A stretch of DNA of 64,000 nucleotides, taken from Aquincola tertiaricarbonis. GTDB lineage: Bacteria > Pseudomonadota > Gammaproteobacteria > Burkholderiales > Burkholderiaceae_C. The position numbers were made by a program, and so were the translations under genes. The DNA is taken from the NCBI RefSeq assembly GCF_000969605.1, contig NZ_JZUE01000016.1, positions 62,001 to 126,000 of the forward strand, in the 5' to 3' direction. Numbering within the stretch: the stretch's first letter is position 1; each line of letters starts with the position of its first letter. Below the pieces are notes generated by a model that saw nothing but the letters and a program-made list of their open reading frames with translations, did no database searches and was not told the origin of the DNA. Below are positions 52,871 through 60,783 of the stretch, in pieces.

Positions 52871-53601
52871 GAGCGACCGGTGCGGCGCGGCCCGCGTGCG
52901 CCGGGCGCCGGCGCACGCTCGGTGCCGTCGGCCTCGCCCTCGCCGCCGGCCTGTCCGCCGCGGCCCCAACGTCGGCGCAGGTGCCGCCCGGCGCGGCCGA
53001 GGTGCAGGCCTACCGCGGCCTGCACGCCGCGGCCTGGCGTGGCGACGCCGCCGCGGTGCCTACGCTGCTGGCCGGCGGCGCCGACCCCAACGGGCGCGAC
53101 GGGCGCGGCCGCACGCCGCTGCATGTGGCGGCCCACGCGCGCCGGCTCGACGCCCTCCGTGCGCTGGTGCGCGGCGGGGCCGACCTCGGCGCGTTCGACG
53201 CCGATCGCTACGACGCCGTGACGATCGCCGCGGTGGCCGACGACGAGGTGACGCTGGCGCTGCTGCTCGGGCTCGGCGCGGATGCCAGGCTGATCACCAG
53301 CCGCTACGACGGCACCGCGCTGATCGCCGCGGCGCACCTGGGCCACGACGGCGTCGTGCGCCAGCTCATCGCCGCCGGCGCACCGCTGGATCACGTCAAC
53401 AACCTGCACTGGACCGCACTGATTGAGGCCGTCGTGCTGGGCGACGGCGGCCCGCGCCACCAGGCCACGCTCAAGGCGCTGCTCGAGGCCGGCGCCGATC
53501 CGAGGCTCGCCGACTGCAGCGGCCGCACGCCGCTGCAACTCGCGCGGTCGCGCGGCCACACGGCAATGGCGCGCCTGCTCGAGGCCGCTGGCGCGCGCTG
53601 A
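52867..53601 (+). CDS. Exported ankyrin-repeat protein
   Basis: A 244-residue protein with an N-terminal leader (RRTLGAVGLALAAGLSAAAP) and about five ankyrin repeats: GLHAAAWRGDAAAVPTLLAG, RTPLHVAAHARRLDALRALV, TLALLLGLGADARL, TALIAAAHLGHDGVVRQLIA and RTPLQLARSRGHTAMARLLE. Ankyrin repeats bind proteins. Its start overlaps the HbpS-like stop (ATGA), so equal amounts are likely. A periplasmic complex with the HbpS-like protein is plausible. It ends the operon. Confidence 0.85.
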   Translation: MRATGAARPACAGRRRTLGAVGLALAAGLSAAAPTSAQVPPGAAEVQAYRGLHAAAWRGDAAAVPTLLAGGADPNGRDGRGRTPLHVAAHARRLDALRALVRGGADLGAFDADRYDAVTIAAVADDEVTLALLLGLGADARLITSRYDGTALIAAAHLGHDGVVRQLIAAGAPLDHVNNLHWTALIEAVVLGDGGPRHQATLKALLEAGADPRLADCSGRTPLQLARSRGHTAMARLLEAAGAR

Positions 53602-54208
53602 GTACTGCGGCGGGCAGGCGCCCACCTGCCGGCCCTCGGCCCCACGCCGGGGCGTTCGGCCGTAGGACTGCAGCTGCGGCGCGACGGCACTCCCGACCCT
53701 GGACGCGTGTCGACGAGTCGCAGCGTCCAAGCAGCAAGCAGCACAGCTGCCCTTCGCCAAGGACCGATGCTGGCCGAACGTGCGCCTTGAAGATCCGCTC
53801 TGCGGACACATTCGCGGGCGCAAGGAGGGCAGCGCCGGCCGCCTCCCCTTTCAACAGCAGGCCGTCAGCCAAGCAAAGCCTTCGCTCACTACGGCGGCTC
53901 TCAACTGTCCTGCCCTTGCCGCGGTGATGTCAGGCCGTGCACACCAGCCAGCCAGCCCGCCCGCCCACCAGCAAGTGGTCCGGCAGCGCCTGCAGCTCCA
54001 GCGCGCCTCAGGCGATCTCCTGGGCCGACGCCTGCGCCTGTGCTGCCTGCTCAGGCACAGACCGCCACCGTGTCAGGCGGCTGGAGCACGCCCGACGGCA
54101 GCGCGCTTAGGCGGCAGAGCGCCGGCCCGGCCAAAGTGGCCGACTGGCCAACGCGCAGCCGAGCGAGGGTCTCCCGCGGATTGGTGGTGACCCCGTTCAT
54201 GCACCGAG
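53602..54208. other. Gap right of the haem-sensing operon
   Basis: About 600 bp, containing a degenerate palindrome (53793) and repeat H2. No gene is supported. Confidence 0.45.
53809..54140 (+). repeat. Long degenerate direct repeat H2
   Basis: Partner of H1 at 49609-49930, same orientation, co-linear with drift of under 10 bp. A degenerate palindrome ATCCGC-TCT-GCGGAC (53793-53807) lies just before it, linking this block to the dispersed repeat family. Confidence 0.7.
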
Positions 54209-55429
54209 TTAACGGCCGCGGCCTGTCCGCGCGTCCGCCGGGCGGGCACTGTGGCGCAGGCTGCCCCAGGCCAGCACCGCGGCGATCCAGGCGCCGGACG
54301 CCATGCCGGCCACCATGGGCAGCGGCCGTCCGTCGGTGAACAGGCCAACCACTGCCATCATCAGCGTGCCGGCCGCCATCTGCAGCGTGCCGAGCAGGGC
54401 CGAGGCTGCGCCTGCATGGGCGCCGTGTTCCTCCAGCGCTAGCACCGAAGTGGTCGGAATCACAAGCCCCATCAGCCCGCTGGCGATGAAATACAGCACC
54501 AAGAGCACCACCAGCCGGTCGCCGCCCGCGGCGTAATACAACAGCATCGCGCCCATCACCGCTGCGCAGGCGGTGGCGGCGCCACGCGCCAGCGGCGCCA
54601 TGCCAAAGCGCTCGCCCAGCGGACCGTTAAGCTGGGAGGCACCGAAGAACGCCGCCGCATTCACCCCGAAGGCCACGCTGTAGATGCCCGGCGACAGGCC
54701 ATAGTGGTCGATCATCACGAACGACGAGTTGGCCAGGTAGACGAAAAAGCCCGCCATTGCGAAGCCGCCGGTGAACACCAAGCCCAGGTAATGGCGGTCG
54801 CGCAGCAGCGCGCCGTACACCGCGGCAGCATTGCCCCGCGATGCGGCCCGGCGCTCGGCCGGCAGGCGAGTTTCTGCCAGTGAGGTGGACATCAGCGCCA
54901 TGCCCGCCAGCGCTGCCACCGCCACCGCCCAGAACACACTGCGCCAGCCGGCCAGCGCGATGGCCAGGCTGCCCGCCAGCGGCGCGAGGATGGGCGAAAC
55001 GCTGAACACCAACATCAGCAGCGACATCAGCCGCGCCGCGTCGGTTCCGGTGTGCAGGTCGCGTACCACCGCCCGGGGGATGGCCATGCCCGCCGCCGCG
55101 CCCAGCCCCTGCACGAAGCGCAGTGCCACCAAGGTGTGGATGTTGGTGGCCAGCGCGCAGCCAACGCTGGCCAGGGCGAACAGCGCCAACCCGGCGTACA
55201 GCGGCGGCTTGCGGCCGAAGCGGTCGGACAACGAGCCGAAGACCATCTGCCCCGCGGCCAGAGCAACGAAGAACACTGTCAGGCTCGCCTGCACCGCCCC
55301 TATGCCGGCGCCCAGGCTCGCACCGATGGCCGGCAGCGCGGGCAAGTACATGTCGATGGCGAATGGCCCAACGGCCGAGAGCAGGCCCAGCACCAGGGCC
55401 AGGCGGAAGAAGCGGGGAGACGAGGACAT
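54209..55429 (-). CDS. MFS drug exporter, Bcr/CflA type
   Basis: A 406-residue 12-helix exporter. LLSAVGPFAIDMYLPALPAI in helix 1, GSLSDRFGRKPPLYAGL (motif A), RFVQGLGAAAGMAIPRAVVR and SPILAPLAGS (motif C) are Bcr/CflA hallmarks. These pump bicyclomycin, chloramphenicol or other compounds out by proton antiport. Start 55429 gives the normal N-terminus. It is monocistronic, with an IS66 remnant just upstream that may have disturbed its promoter. Confidence 0.9.
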   Translation of the reverse strand: MSSSPRFFRLALVLGLLSAVGPFAIDMYLPALPAIGASLGAGIGAVQASLTVFFVALAAGQMVFGSLSDRFGRKPPLYAGLALFALASVGCALATNIHTLVALRFVQGLGAAAGMAIPRAVVRDLHTGTDAARLMSLLMLVFSVSPILAPLAGSLAIALAGWRSVFWAVAVAALAGMALMSTSLAETRLPAERRAASRGNAAAVYGALLRDRHYLGLVFTGGFAMAGFFVYLANSSFVMIDHYGLSPGIYSVAFGVNAAAFFGASQLNGPLGERFGMAPLARGAATACAAVMGAMLLYYAAGGDRLVVLLVLYFIASGLMGLVIPTTSVLALEEHGAHAGAASALLGTLQMAAGTLMMAVVGLFTDGRPLPMVAGMASGAWIAAVLAWGSLRHSARPADARTGRGR

Positions 55430-55449
55430 GCCCGATTCTGGACCGGCTC

Positions 55450-55620
55450 ATGCACCGTCCGACCCACGCTTGCCCCGGCTTCCCGGAACCAGCGGCGCAG
55501 CATGTTGGCGTTTAAGCCATTGGCCAATGCGACAGCGGCAGCCGAAATTTTGGACTGGCCGGCCAACTCGACGACTTGCGTGTTGAAAGCTGCCGAATGC
55601 CGCCGCCAGCCCCGCACGGT
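55450..55620 (-). pseudogene. IS66-family orfA remnant
   Basis: The minus strand encodes RRHSAAFNTQVVELAGQSKI and AAAVALANGLNANMLRRWFR, which match the N-terminal helix-turn-helix of IS66 OrfA (TnpA). The rest of the element is missing on both sides. It lies 20 bp from the start of the Bcr/CflA gene. Confidence 0.75.
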
Positions 55621-55792
55621 GCGGAACGCAGGTTGACCCGTGCTCGATTCCGAAGTGTCCCTAGGTCCACGCACGTCATGTCGTGGACACAAGCATCCTG
55701 GTGCGGGTACCAGGCCCAAGGTGACTTTGCCGGGCGCCTACGTCCAAGCGGGGAACGCGCGGTGCACATGCGGCCATGCGCAACCGGGCGGG

Positions 55793-56455
55793 TTAACGGG
55801 TGTCGGGTGCGGGCACGGTGGAAACGCCCTGGGCCTGCGCTGCGGCAAGCTGCGCTGCCAGCGCACGCTGGTAGCCGGCGCGTTGCTGCAGGCGGCTCCA
55901 CCAGGCCTGCACGGCCGGCGTGAACCGTGCCTGCAGCCCGAGGTGTTCAGCCAGCATCACGGCATAGGCCACCGACACGTCGGCGGCGGTGAAGCGGCCG
56001 GCACAGACGAAGGGCTGCGCGCCAAGCCGCGGTTCCAGCGTGCGCAGCCGGGCGAGGAACCAGCGTGCATAGTCGTCGGCCACCTGGGGCAGGCGACGTG
56101 CCTCGGGTTCGAAGTGCCGGTAGCGCAGCACCAGCGTCTGCGGAAAGGTCAAGGTGGCCTCGCCGAAGTGCAGGTGGTTGAGGTAGGCCGCGTAGTCCGG
56201 CTCATGCACGCCGACATCCAGCGTGCCGGGTGCATGCCGTGCCGCCAGGTATTGGCAGATGGCGGCCGACTCGCTCAGTCGCGCATCGCCGTCCAGCAGC
56301 AGCGGCACGGTGCCAAGCGGATTGACTTCGAGGTACTCGCGCGCCTGGGCCCGCGGCGGGAACGGCAGCATCCGCAAGTCGTAGGGCAGGCCCAGTTCCT
56401 CCAGCATCCACAGCGGGCGGAACGAACGAGCGCTGAGGCAGTGGTACAGGATCAT
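55793..56455 (-). CDS. Glutathione S-transferase
   Basis: A 220-residue GST. The thioredoxin-like N-terminal half has YHCLSARSFRPLWMLEELGL, VNPLGTVPLLL and the glutathione-binding LSESAAICQYLA; the helical C-terminal half includes AGRFTAADVSVAYAVML. Members detoxify electrophiles. The start at 56455 overlaps the stop of the small upstream gene (ATGA). Confidence 0.88.
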   Translation of the reverse strand: MILYHCLSARSFRPLWMLEELGLPYDLRMLPFPPRAQAREYLEVNPLGTVPLLLDGDARLSESAAICQYLAARHAPGTLDVGVHEPDYAAYLNHLHFGEATLTFPQTLVLRYRHFEPEARRLPQVADDYARWFLARLRTLEPRLGAQPFVCAGRFTAADVSVAYAVMLAEHLGLQARFTPAVQAWWSRLQQRAGYQRALAAQLAAAQAQGVSTVPAPDTR

Positions 56456-56742
56456 GAGGCGGCCAGTGCCTGCGGCGTGCTGGCGATCAAGGGCCGCAAG
56501 GCGGCTGCCAGCGACTTTACCAGTGCCGCGGACTCCCACACCGACGAGGGCCCGGGCGAGAACGCCGTGTCGTGCACCGCGCGGCTGCGCAGCTGCTTGA
56601 GGTCGTTGTCGGCATCGATGTGCTCCGGCGTGCCGTGCAGCAGCGGGTGCAGGACCCGCACGGCGACGGAGCCCTGCCCGCATGCGGCGGACGGCCGGAC
56701 CAGCGTTTTCATCATCTCAACGGTGAAGGTTGGCCAATCCAT
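56452..56742 (-). CDS. Small conserved-looking protein of unknown function
   Basis: A 95-residue frame from an ATG at 56742 that overlaps the GST start by 4 nt. The sequence (MDWPTFTVEMMKTLVRPSAA, later ESAALVKSLAAALRPLIAST) has no domain I recognise. The coupling to GST is the best evidence that it is real. No strong ribosome site precedes the ATG. Confidence 0.45.
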   Translation of the reverse strand: MDWPTFTVEMMKTLVRPSAACGQGSVAVRVLHPLLHGTPEHIDADNDLKQLRSRAVHDTAFSPGPSSVWESAALVKSLAAALRPLIASTPQALAAS

Positions 56743-56890
56743 GATCCGAGCATAGCGCCGGGCCACAGGCACAGCCTCGCGGGCCAAAGGCCCGGTGACA
56801 CGAGCGCTGACGCCGCTGCCAACGCCGGAACATTCGTTGCGCTGTGGCGCCACGGTGGCAAAGAATGCCAACGATCTGCCAGAAGCGAGG

Positions 56891-57290
56891 ATGACCACGC
56901 TTTCTCATCGCATCATCAGCCAGTCGACTGGCGCCCCGGCCACGGCCGTGTATGGCCTGGCCCGGCAACTCGAGCGCATGCCCGAATGGGCGTCCGGCCT
57001 GGCGACCGGCGTTCGACGAGAGGCCGGCGCCTGGATCGCGGAATCGCCCGATGGGCCGCGTGCGCATCGACATGACGCCCGACAACGGCCTGGGCGTGCT
57101 CGATCACGACGTCGCCCTGCCCGATGGCACCGTCGTGCACAACGAGCTCCGGGCGACGCCCGCCGGCAATAGATGCGTGTTGGCCTTCGTGTTGCTGCGC
57201 CAGCCGGGGGTCAGTGACGCGGCCTTCGAGAGCGATGCGGCCCAGGTCGCGCGCGACTTGGCCAGCGTGAAGGCCTTGGCTGAACGCTGA
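56891..57290 (+). pseudogene. SRPBCC-like protein with a single frameshift
   Basis: Frame one encodes MTTLSHRIISQSTGAPATAV to AGAWIAESP; after a one-base insertion near 57051 the next frame continues MGRVRIDMTPDNGLGVLDHD through VLLRQPGVSDAAFESDAAQV to the stop. Read together they form a normal 130-residue SRPBCC (polyketide-cyclase-like) protein. A weak GAGG lies before the ATG. A sequencing error could also cause this. Confidence 0.7.
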
Positions 57291-57602
57291 ATCGTACCGC
57301 GCACACTGGCCAGCGCAGCGGCACACGTTTCGATGGACGGCCAGCGGCTATCGGCGATGACCGCGGCCACCGTGCTTGACGTTGATGCCGCGCCATCCAC
57401 GGCGACCAGGTACTCCGCGCACCGCGGCAGTGGTGCCCAAGCTTTCCGTTGGCTCCGCCGCATGGTGCCGCGAACGGTCGAGTGACCGGCACTGCCTGCA
57501 GCGGTCATTCGGGCGCCACGAGTCGGCGTCAGCAGCCTGCGCAGTCAAACATCCAAGATCGGGCCGGCAATGCACCCTTTTGACCAAAAGCGGGCCGTCA
57601 AC

Positions 57603-57617
57603 GTCCGCTTCGCGGTC
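57603..57617. repeat. Dispersed palindrome, copy A
   Basis: GTCCGC-TTC-GCGGTC, one mismatch, preceded by GCGGGCCGTCAAC. The preceding AGCGGGCCGTCA also occurs at the H1 repeat, so the families share sequence. Confidence 0.55.
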
Positions 57618-57763
57618 GCCTGCCCGAGGGTGAGGCGGCGCTGCCGGTCCGTGGCAATCCTGGCAGCGGACTGTCTCTGCACGGCGGCGGGCTATCGCCC
57701 CCGTCGAACGCACCCTTTCAAGCTGACTGCAGGCCTGCCCTCCCCTCGGCAAGCCACAGCCGT

Positions 57764-57799
57764 GTCCGCGAAGCGGACGGTCAACGCACCGTTTCGACC
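57764..57799. repeat. Dispersed palindrome with flank, copy B
   Basis: GTCCGC-GAA-GCGGAC (perfect) followed by GGTCAACGCACCGTTTCGAC. 57768-57799 is identical over 32 nt to copy C. A downstream block (57840-57865) also matches copy E. Confidence 0.75.
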
Positions 57800-57864
57800 C
57801 ATAGCGGGCGCCGAACGGGCGCATCCGCGCACGTTCAACCGGACGGTCGACGTGACCGGCAGGC

Positions 57865-58066
57865 AGTGGCCGCTAGGCAGCGTCCGTTGGCGGTGAAGTG
57901 ATTGGCGGCCAGCTGCCTCTGCGACGGCGTGTACTTCGGCGAGCGGTTGTATGCCGCAGGAAGGTCCTGACGCTGCGCGTACGCCCGATGCAAGCCCTGA
58001 GTGCGTTCTTCGGATACCCGAGCTGCCGGATGGTGAGGCCAACTCTCTTGCCCAGCTTGATCTAGA
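57865..58066 (-). pseudogene. IS3-family orfA remnant
   Basis: On the minus strand, IKLGKRVGLTIRQLGYPKNA is followed, after a frameshift near 57990, by AYAQRQDLPAAYNRSPKYTP and RQLAANHFTANGRCLAATA. Both pieces match the helix-turn-helix OrfA of IS3-family transposases (a YAQR-x-DLPAGY linker between two HTH halves). The orfB part is absent. Confidence 0.65.
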
Positions 58067-58218
58067 GCGGAACGGCACTCGATCGTCGTACGTACATGAA
58101 CTACCCCAGAAGGTAGTCCAAGGAATCGTCCGCACTCCACCGGGTCAGTCTAAGACGATCGTCAGCAGCTGCCCCGCACTTCAGCCCGGACCCGGCTTGT
58201 CCACGTTTTGCCGGAGTG

Positions 58219-58443
58219 CTATCTCTTTTGCATGAGCACCATTAACGTGGCCCCGCCGGTAGGGCAGGCCACCACGTCATGCGGGCGCAGCGGATAGCGC
58301 CGGTCGCCGAAGCGCAGTTCGCCCTCCCCTTCCCGTATGACGAACACCTCTTCCTCGCCGCGGTGCACATGGAAGGGGCACTGCGCCATGCCCGGCGGCA
58401 GCTCAGTCAGGTCGTAGCGCAGCCCCCGCGCCCATTGAGGCAC
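58219..58443 (-). pseudogene. Truncated cupin-domain protein
   Basis: A 74-residue frame from a GTG at 58443 with a partial cupin: FHVHRGEEEVFVIREGEGEL and YPLRPHDVVACPTGGA. These are the two cupin metal motifs, but the preceding N-terminal strand set is missing and the C-terminus stops shortly after the second motif. It is probably a fragment, next to IS debris. It could be a minimal cupin. Confidence 0.55.
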
Positions 58444-58594
58444 TGAGCAGTGAGCGCCGTGAGGTTAGAAGCTCGTTGGCCTCGATGTCGTCGACCACGA
58501 CATCGGTCAGGTTGCCGAGGGGCTTGCGCACGGGCGTCGCCACCGTGGGGGCGCCTCCTACGTAATTTCCGGGCCCGGCGGCGCCGCAGAGCGA

Positions 58595-60688
58595 TCACAG
58601 CACCCGGCACAGCCGGAAGGCCTCGTAGACCGCCGCATGGATGTCGCGCGACGCATGCGCATCGCCGATGCGGTAGAGCGCCGGCCGCAAGCTGCCCGCG
58701 CTGCCCCCGCTGCCCGCGACCGCGGCGGGCCCCGGCTGTGGCTGCCCGGCGACAAAGCGCTCCAGGTCCAGCTCGCCGTCGTTGGCGGAAGCCGGCCGCA
58801 GCGCATCGAACAGCTCGGTCACCGGCGACATGCCCAGCTCCACCACCACCCGGTCGGCGGCGATCAGCAGCGGCTGGCCGGTGAGTTCATGGCGCAGCTG
58901 CGCCTGCCCCCGGCCGGCCACCAGCTCCACCGCGGTGAGCCGCAGGTCGTGGCGCACGGTCACGCCCAGCTCGGCCAGCCGGCGGCGCCAGATGATCTCG
59001 TCGCCCCGCCCGCCGAGTTCCTGGCCCAGCTGGCCGTCCAGCGTCGCCAGCGTCACGCGGCGGCCGGCCATCGCATGCCGCTCGGCGCACAGCAGCGCGT
59101 TGTGGCGGCCGGTGCCGTCGTACACCAGCACCTCGGCCGCCGGCTGCAGCGGCGCGGCCAGGGTGTCCACCACGCTGTCGCAATGCCCGGCGCCCGGCAG
59201 CTGCTCCAGCGATGGCACGCCGCCGGTGGCCACGATCACCACATGGGGCCGGCAGGCCAGCACGTCGGCGGCCTCGGCATAGGTGTTGAGCCGCAGCGGC
59301 ACGCCCAGCCGCGCCAGCTCGCCGAGCCGCCAGTCGACGATGCCCACCAGGTCCTTGCGCCAGCTGCCCTGGGCCGCCAGCAGCACCTGGCCGCCGGCGC
59401 GCGGCCCGGCTTCCAACAGCTGCACCGCATGGCCGCGCAGCGCGGCCACGCGCGCGGCCTCCAGCCCCGCCGGGCCGGCGCCCACCACCACCACCGTGCG
59501 CCGCGTGGCCGCCGGGTCCACCTCGTGGGCGATCCATGTCTCGCGGCCGGTGGCTGGGTTGTGGATGCAGGCCGCCTGGTGGGCGCGGCAGAAGGAGGCG
59601 CCCACGCAGGGCCGCACCTCGTCCTCGCGGCCGGCGGCCAGCTTGCGCACCAGGTGCGGGTCGGCCATGTGGGCGCGGGTCATGCCCACCAGGTCGATCA
59701 ACCCGTCGGCGATGGCATGCCGCGCGGTGGCTAGGTCGGCGATCTTGGCCGCATGGAACACCGGCAGCCGCACCGCCTGCTTGAAGGCCGCGGCCTGGCG
59801 CAGCCACGGCGCGGAGGGCTCCGACATCGTGGGCATGTTGTCCACCACCAGCGACAGCCCGGTGTCCATGCGGCCATACACCACGTTGAAGAAGTCGAAC
59901 AGGCCCGAGCGCTCCAGAATGGCCGCGGTGCGCACGCTGTCGTCAAAGCCCAGGCCGTCCTCCACCGCATAGCGCAGGCCCACGATGAAGTCGCTGCCCA
60001 CCTGCTCGCGGATCTCCTCGTGCACCATCAGCACGAAGCGGCAGCGGTTGTTCATCGAGCCGCCGAAGCGGTCGGTGCGCAGGTTGGTGCGCGGATTGAG
60101 GAACTGGCCCAGCAGGTGGCCGCCGGCCAGCGTCTCCAGGCCATCGAGCCCGCCGTCGCGGCAGCGCTGCGCGGCCTGGCCGAAATACTTCACCACGCGG
60201 CGGATGTCGTGCTCGCTCATCTCGCGCGGGATGCTGCGGTGCAGGGTCTCGCGCAGCGCCGAAGGCGCGATGGTGGGCAGCCAGTCGCCGGCATAGGGGC
60301 TGCCGCGCCGGCCCATGTGGGTGATCTGGCACATCAGCGCCGCGCCGTGCGCATGCATGCGGGCCGAGAAGCGCTGCAGGTGCGGCACCACCTCGTCGGT
60401 GCCCAGGTCGATCTGGTTGAAGACGTTGGGGCTGTCGATGCCCACGTTGGACGAGCCACCGAACATGCTCATCGCGATGCCGCCGCGCGCCTTCTCCTCG
60501 TGGTAGCGCTGGTAGCGCTCCTGCGGGAAGTCGTTCTCGGTCAGCGTGCTGGCGTGGCTGGTGCTGATGATGCGGTTGCGCAGCGCCAGGTGCCGCAGCT
60601 GGAACGGCCGCAGCAGCGGATCGGCCGTGCGCGGCGTGGGCGGCGTGCCTGGCGGCGCGGCGGCTGGGGCGGGATGCAGCGGAATCAT
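58595..60688 (-). CDS. FMN/[4Fe-4S]/FAD oxidoreductase (trimethylamine-dehydrogenase / N-methylproline-demethylase-like)
   Basis: A 697-residue three-part flavoenzyme. The N-terminal TIM barrel binds FMN (LRNRIISTSHASTLTENDFP, GGHLLGQFLNPRTNLRTDRF); a cysteine cluster follows at Cys361, Cys367 and Cys374 (CVGASFCRAHQAACIHNP); then a Rossmann FAD/NAD domain (VVVVGAGPAGLEAARVAALR, GGQVLLA). Members demethylate N-methyl amino acids or reduce dienoyl-CoA. The cluster has three visible Cys with a short last spacing, unlike the usual C-x5-C-x11-C. It is divergent from a LysR regulator. Substrate unknown. Confidence 0.85.
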   Translation of the reverse strand: MIPLHPAPAAAPPGTPPTPRTADPLLRPFQLRHLALRNRIISTSHASTLTENDFPQERYQRYHEEKARGGIAMSMFGGSSNVGIDSPNVFNQIDLGTDEVVPHLQRFSARMHAHGAALMCQITHMGRRGSPYAGDWLPTIAPSALRETLHRSIPREMSEHDIRRVVKYFGQAAQRCRDGGLDGLETLAGGHLLGQFLNPRTNLRTDRFGGSMNNRCRFVLMVHEEIREQVGSDFIVGLRYAVEDGLGFDDSVRTAAILERSGLFDFFNVVYGRMDTGLSLVVDNMPTMSEPSAPWLRQAAAFKQAVRLPVFHAAKIADLATARHAIADGLIDLVGMTRAHMADPHLVRKLAAGREDEVRPCVGASFCRAHQAACIHNPATGRETWIAHEVDPAATRRTVVVVGAGPAGLEAARVAALRGHAVQLLEAGPRAGGQVLLAAQGSWRKDLVGIVDWRLGELARLGVPLRLNTYAEAADVLACRPHVVIVATGGVPSLEQLPGAGHCDSVVDTLAAPLQPAAEVLVYDGTGRHNALLCAERHAMAGRRVTLATLDGQLGQELGGRGDEIIWRRRLAELGVTVRHDLRLTAVELVAGRGQAQLRHELTGQPLLIAADRVVVELGMSPVTELFDALRPASANDGELDLERFVAGQPQPGPAAVAGSGGSAGSLRPALYRIGDAHASRDIHAAVYEAFRLCRVL

Positions 60689-60748
60689 CGGTGGCCTGGC
60701 GGAGTGCGGGTGTGCGCCGATTGTGGTGAGCCGCCAGCGCGCTGTCGC

Positions 60749-60779
60749 TGTACATCTGGGGCCATGCTGCCTAACATGG
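60749..60779 (+). promoter_or_regulatory. Putative leaderless promoter and inverted repeat before the LysR gene
   Basis: TGTACA (60749), 17 bp, TAACAT (60772), ending six nt before the ATG at 60784; no Shine-Dalgarno. CCATG (60762) and CATGG (60775) form an inverted repeat that overlaps the -10 box, suiting autoregulation by the LysR protein. Confidence 0.45.
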
Positions 60780-60783
60780 TGTT

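Larger units (their letters stand above)
57291..58218. other. Repeat- and remnant-rich gap
   Basis: About 930 bp. It holds dispersed repeat copies A (57603) and B (57764) and an IS3-type orfA remnant. No intact gene is supported. Confidence 0.5.

Noticed and set aside
49609-54140. H1/H2 as ends of a transposon
   Set aside because: They are direct, not inverted, degenerate, and no transposase lies between or beside them.
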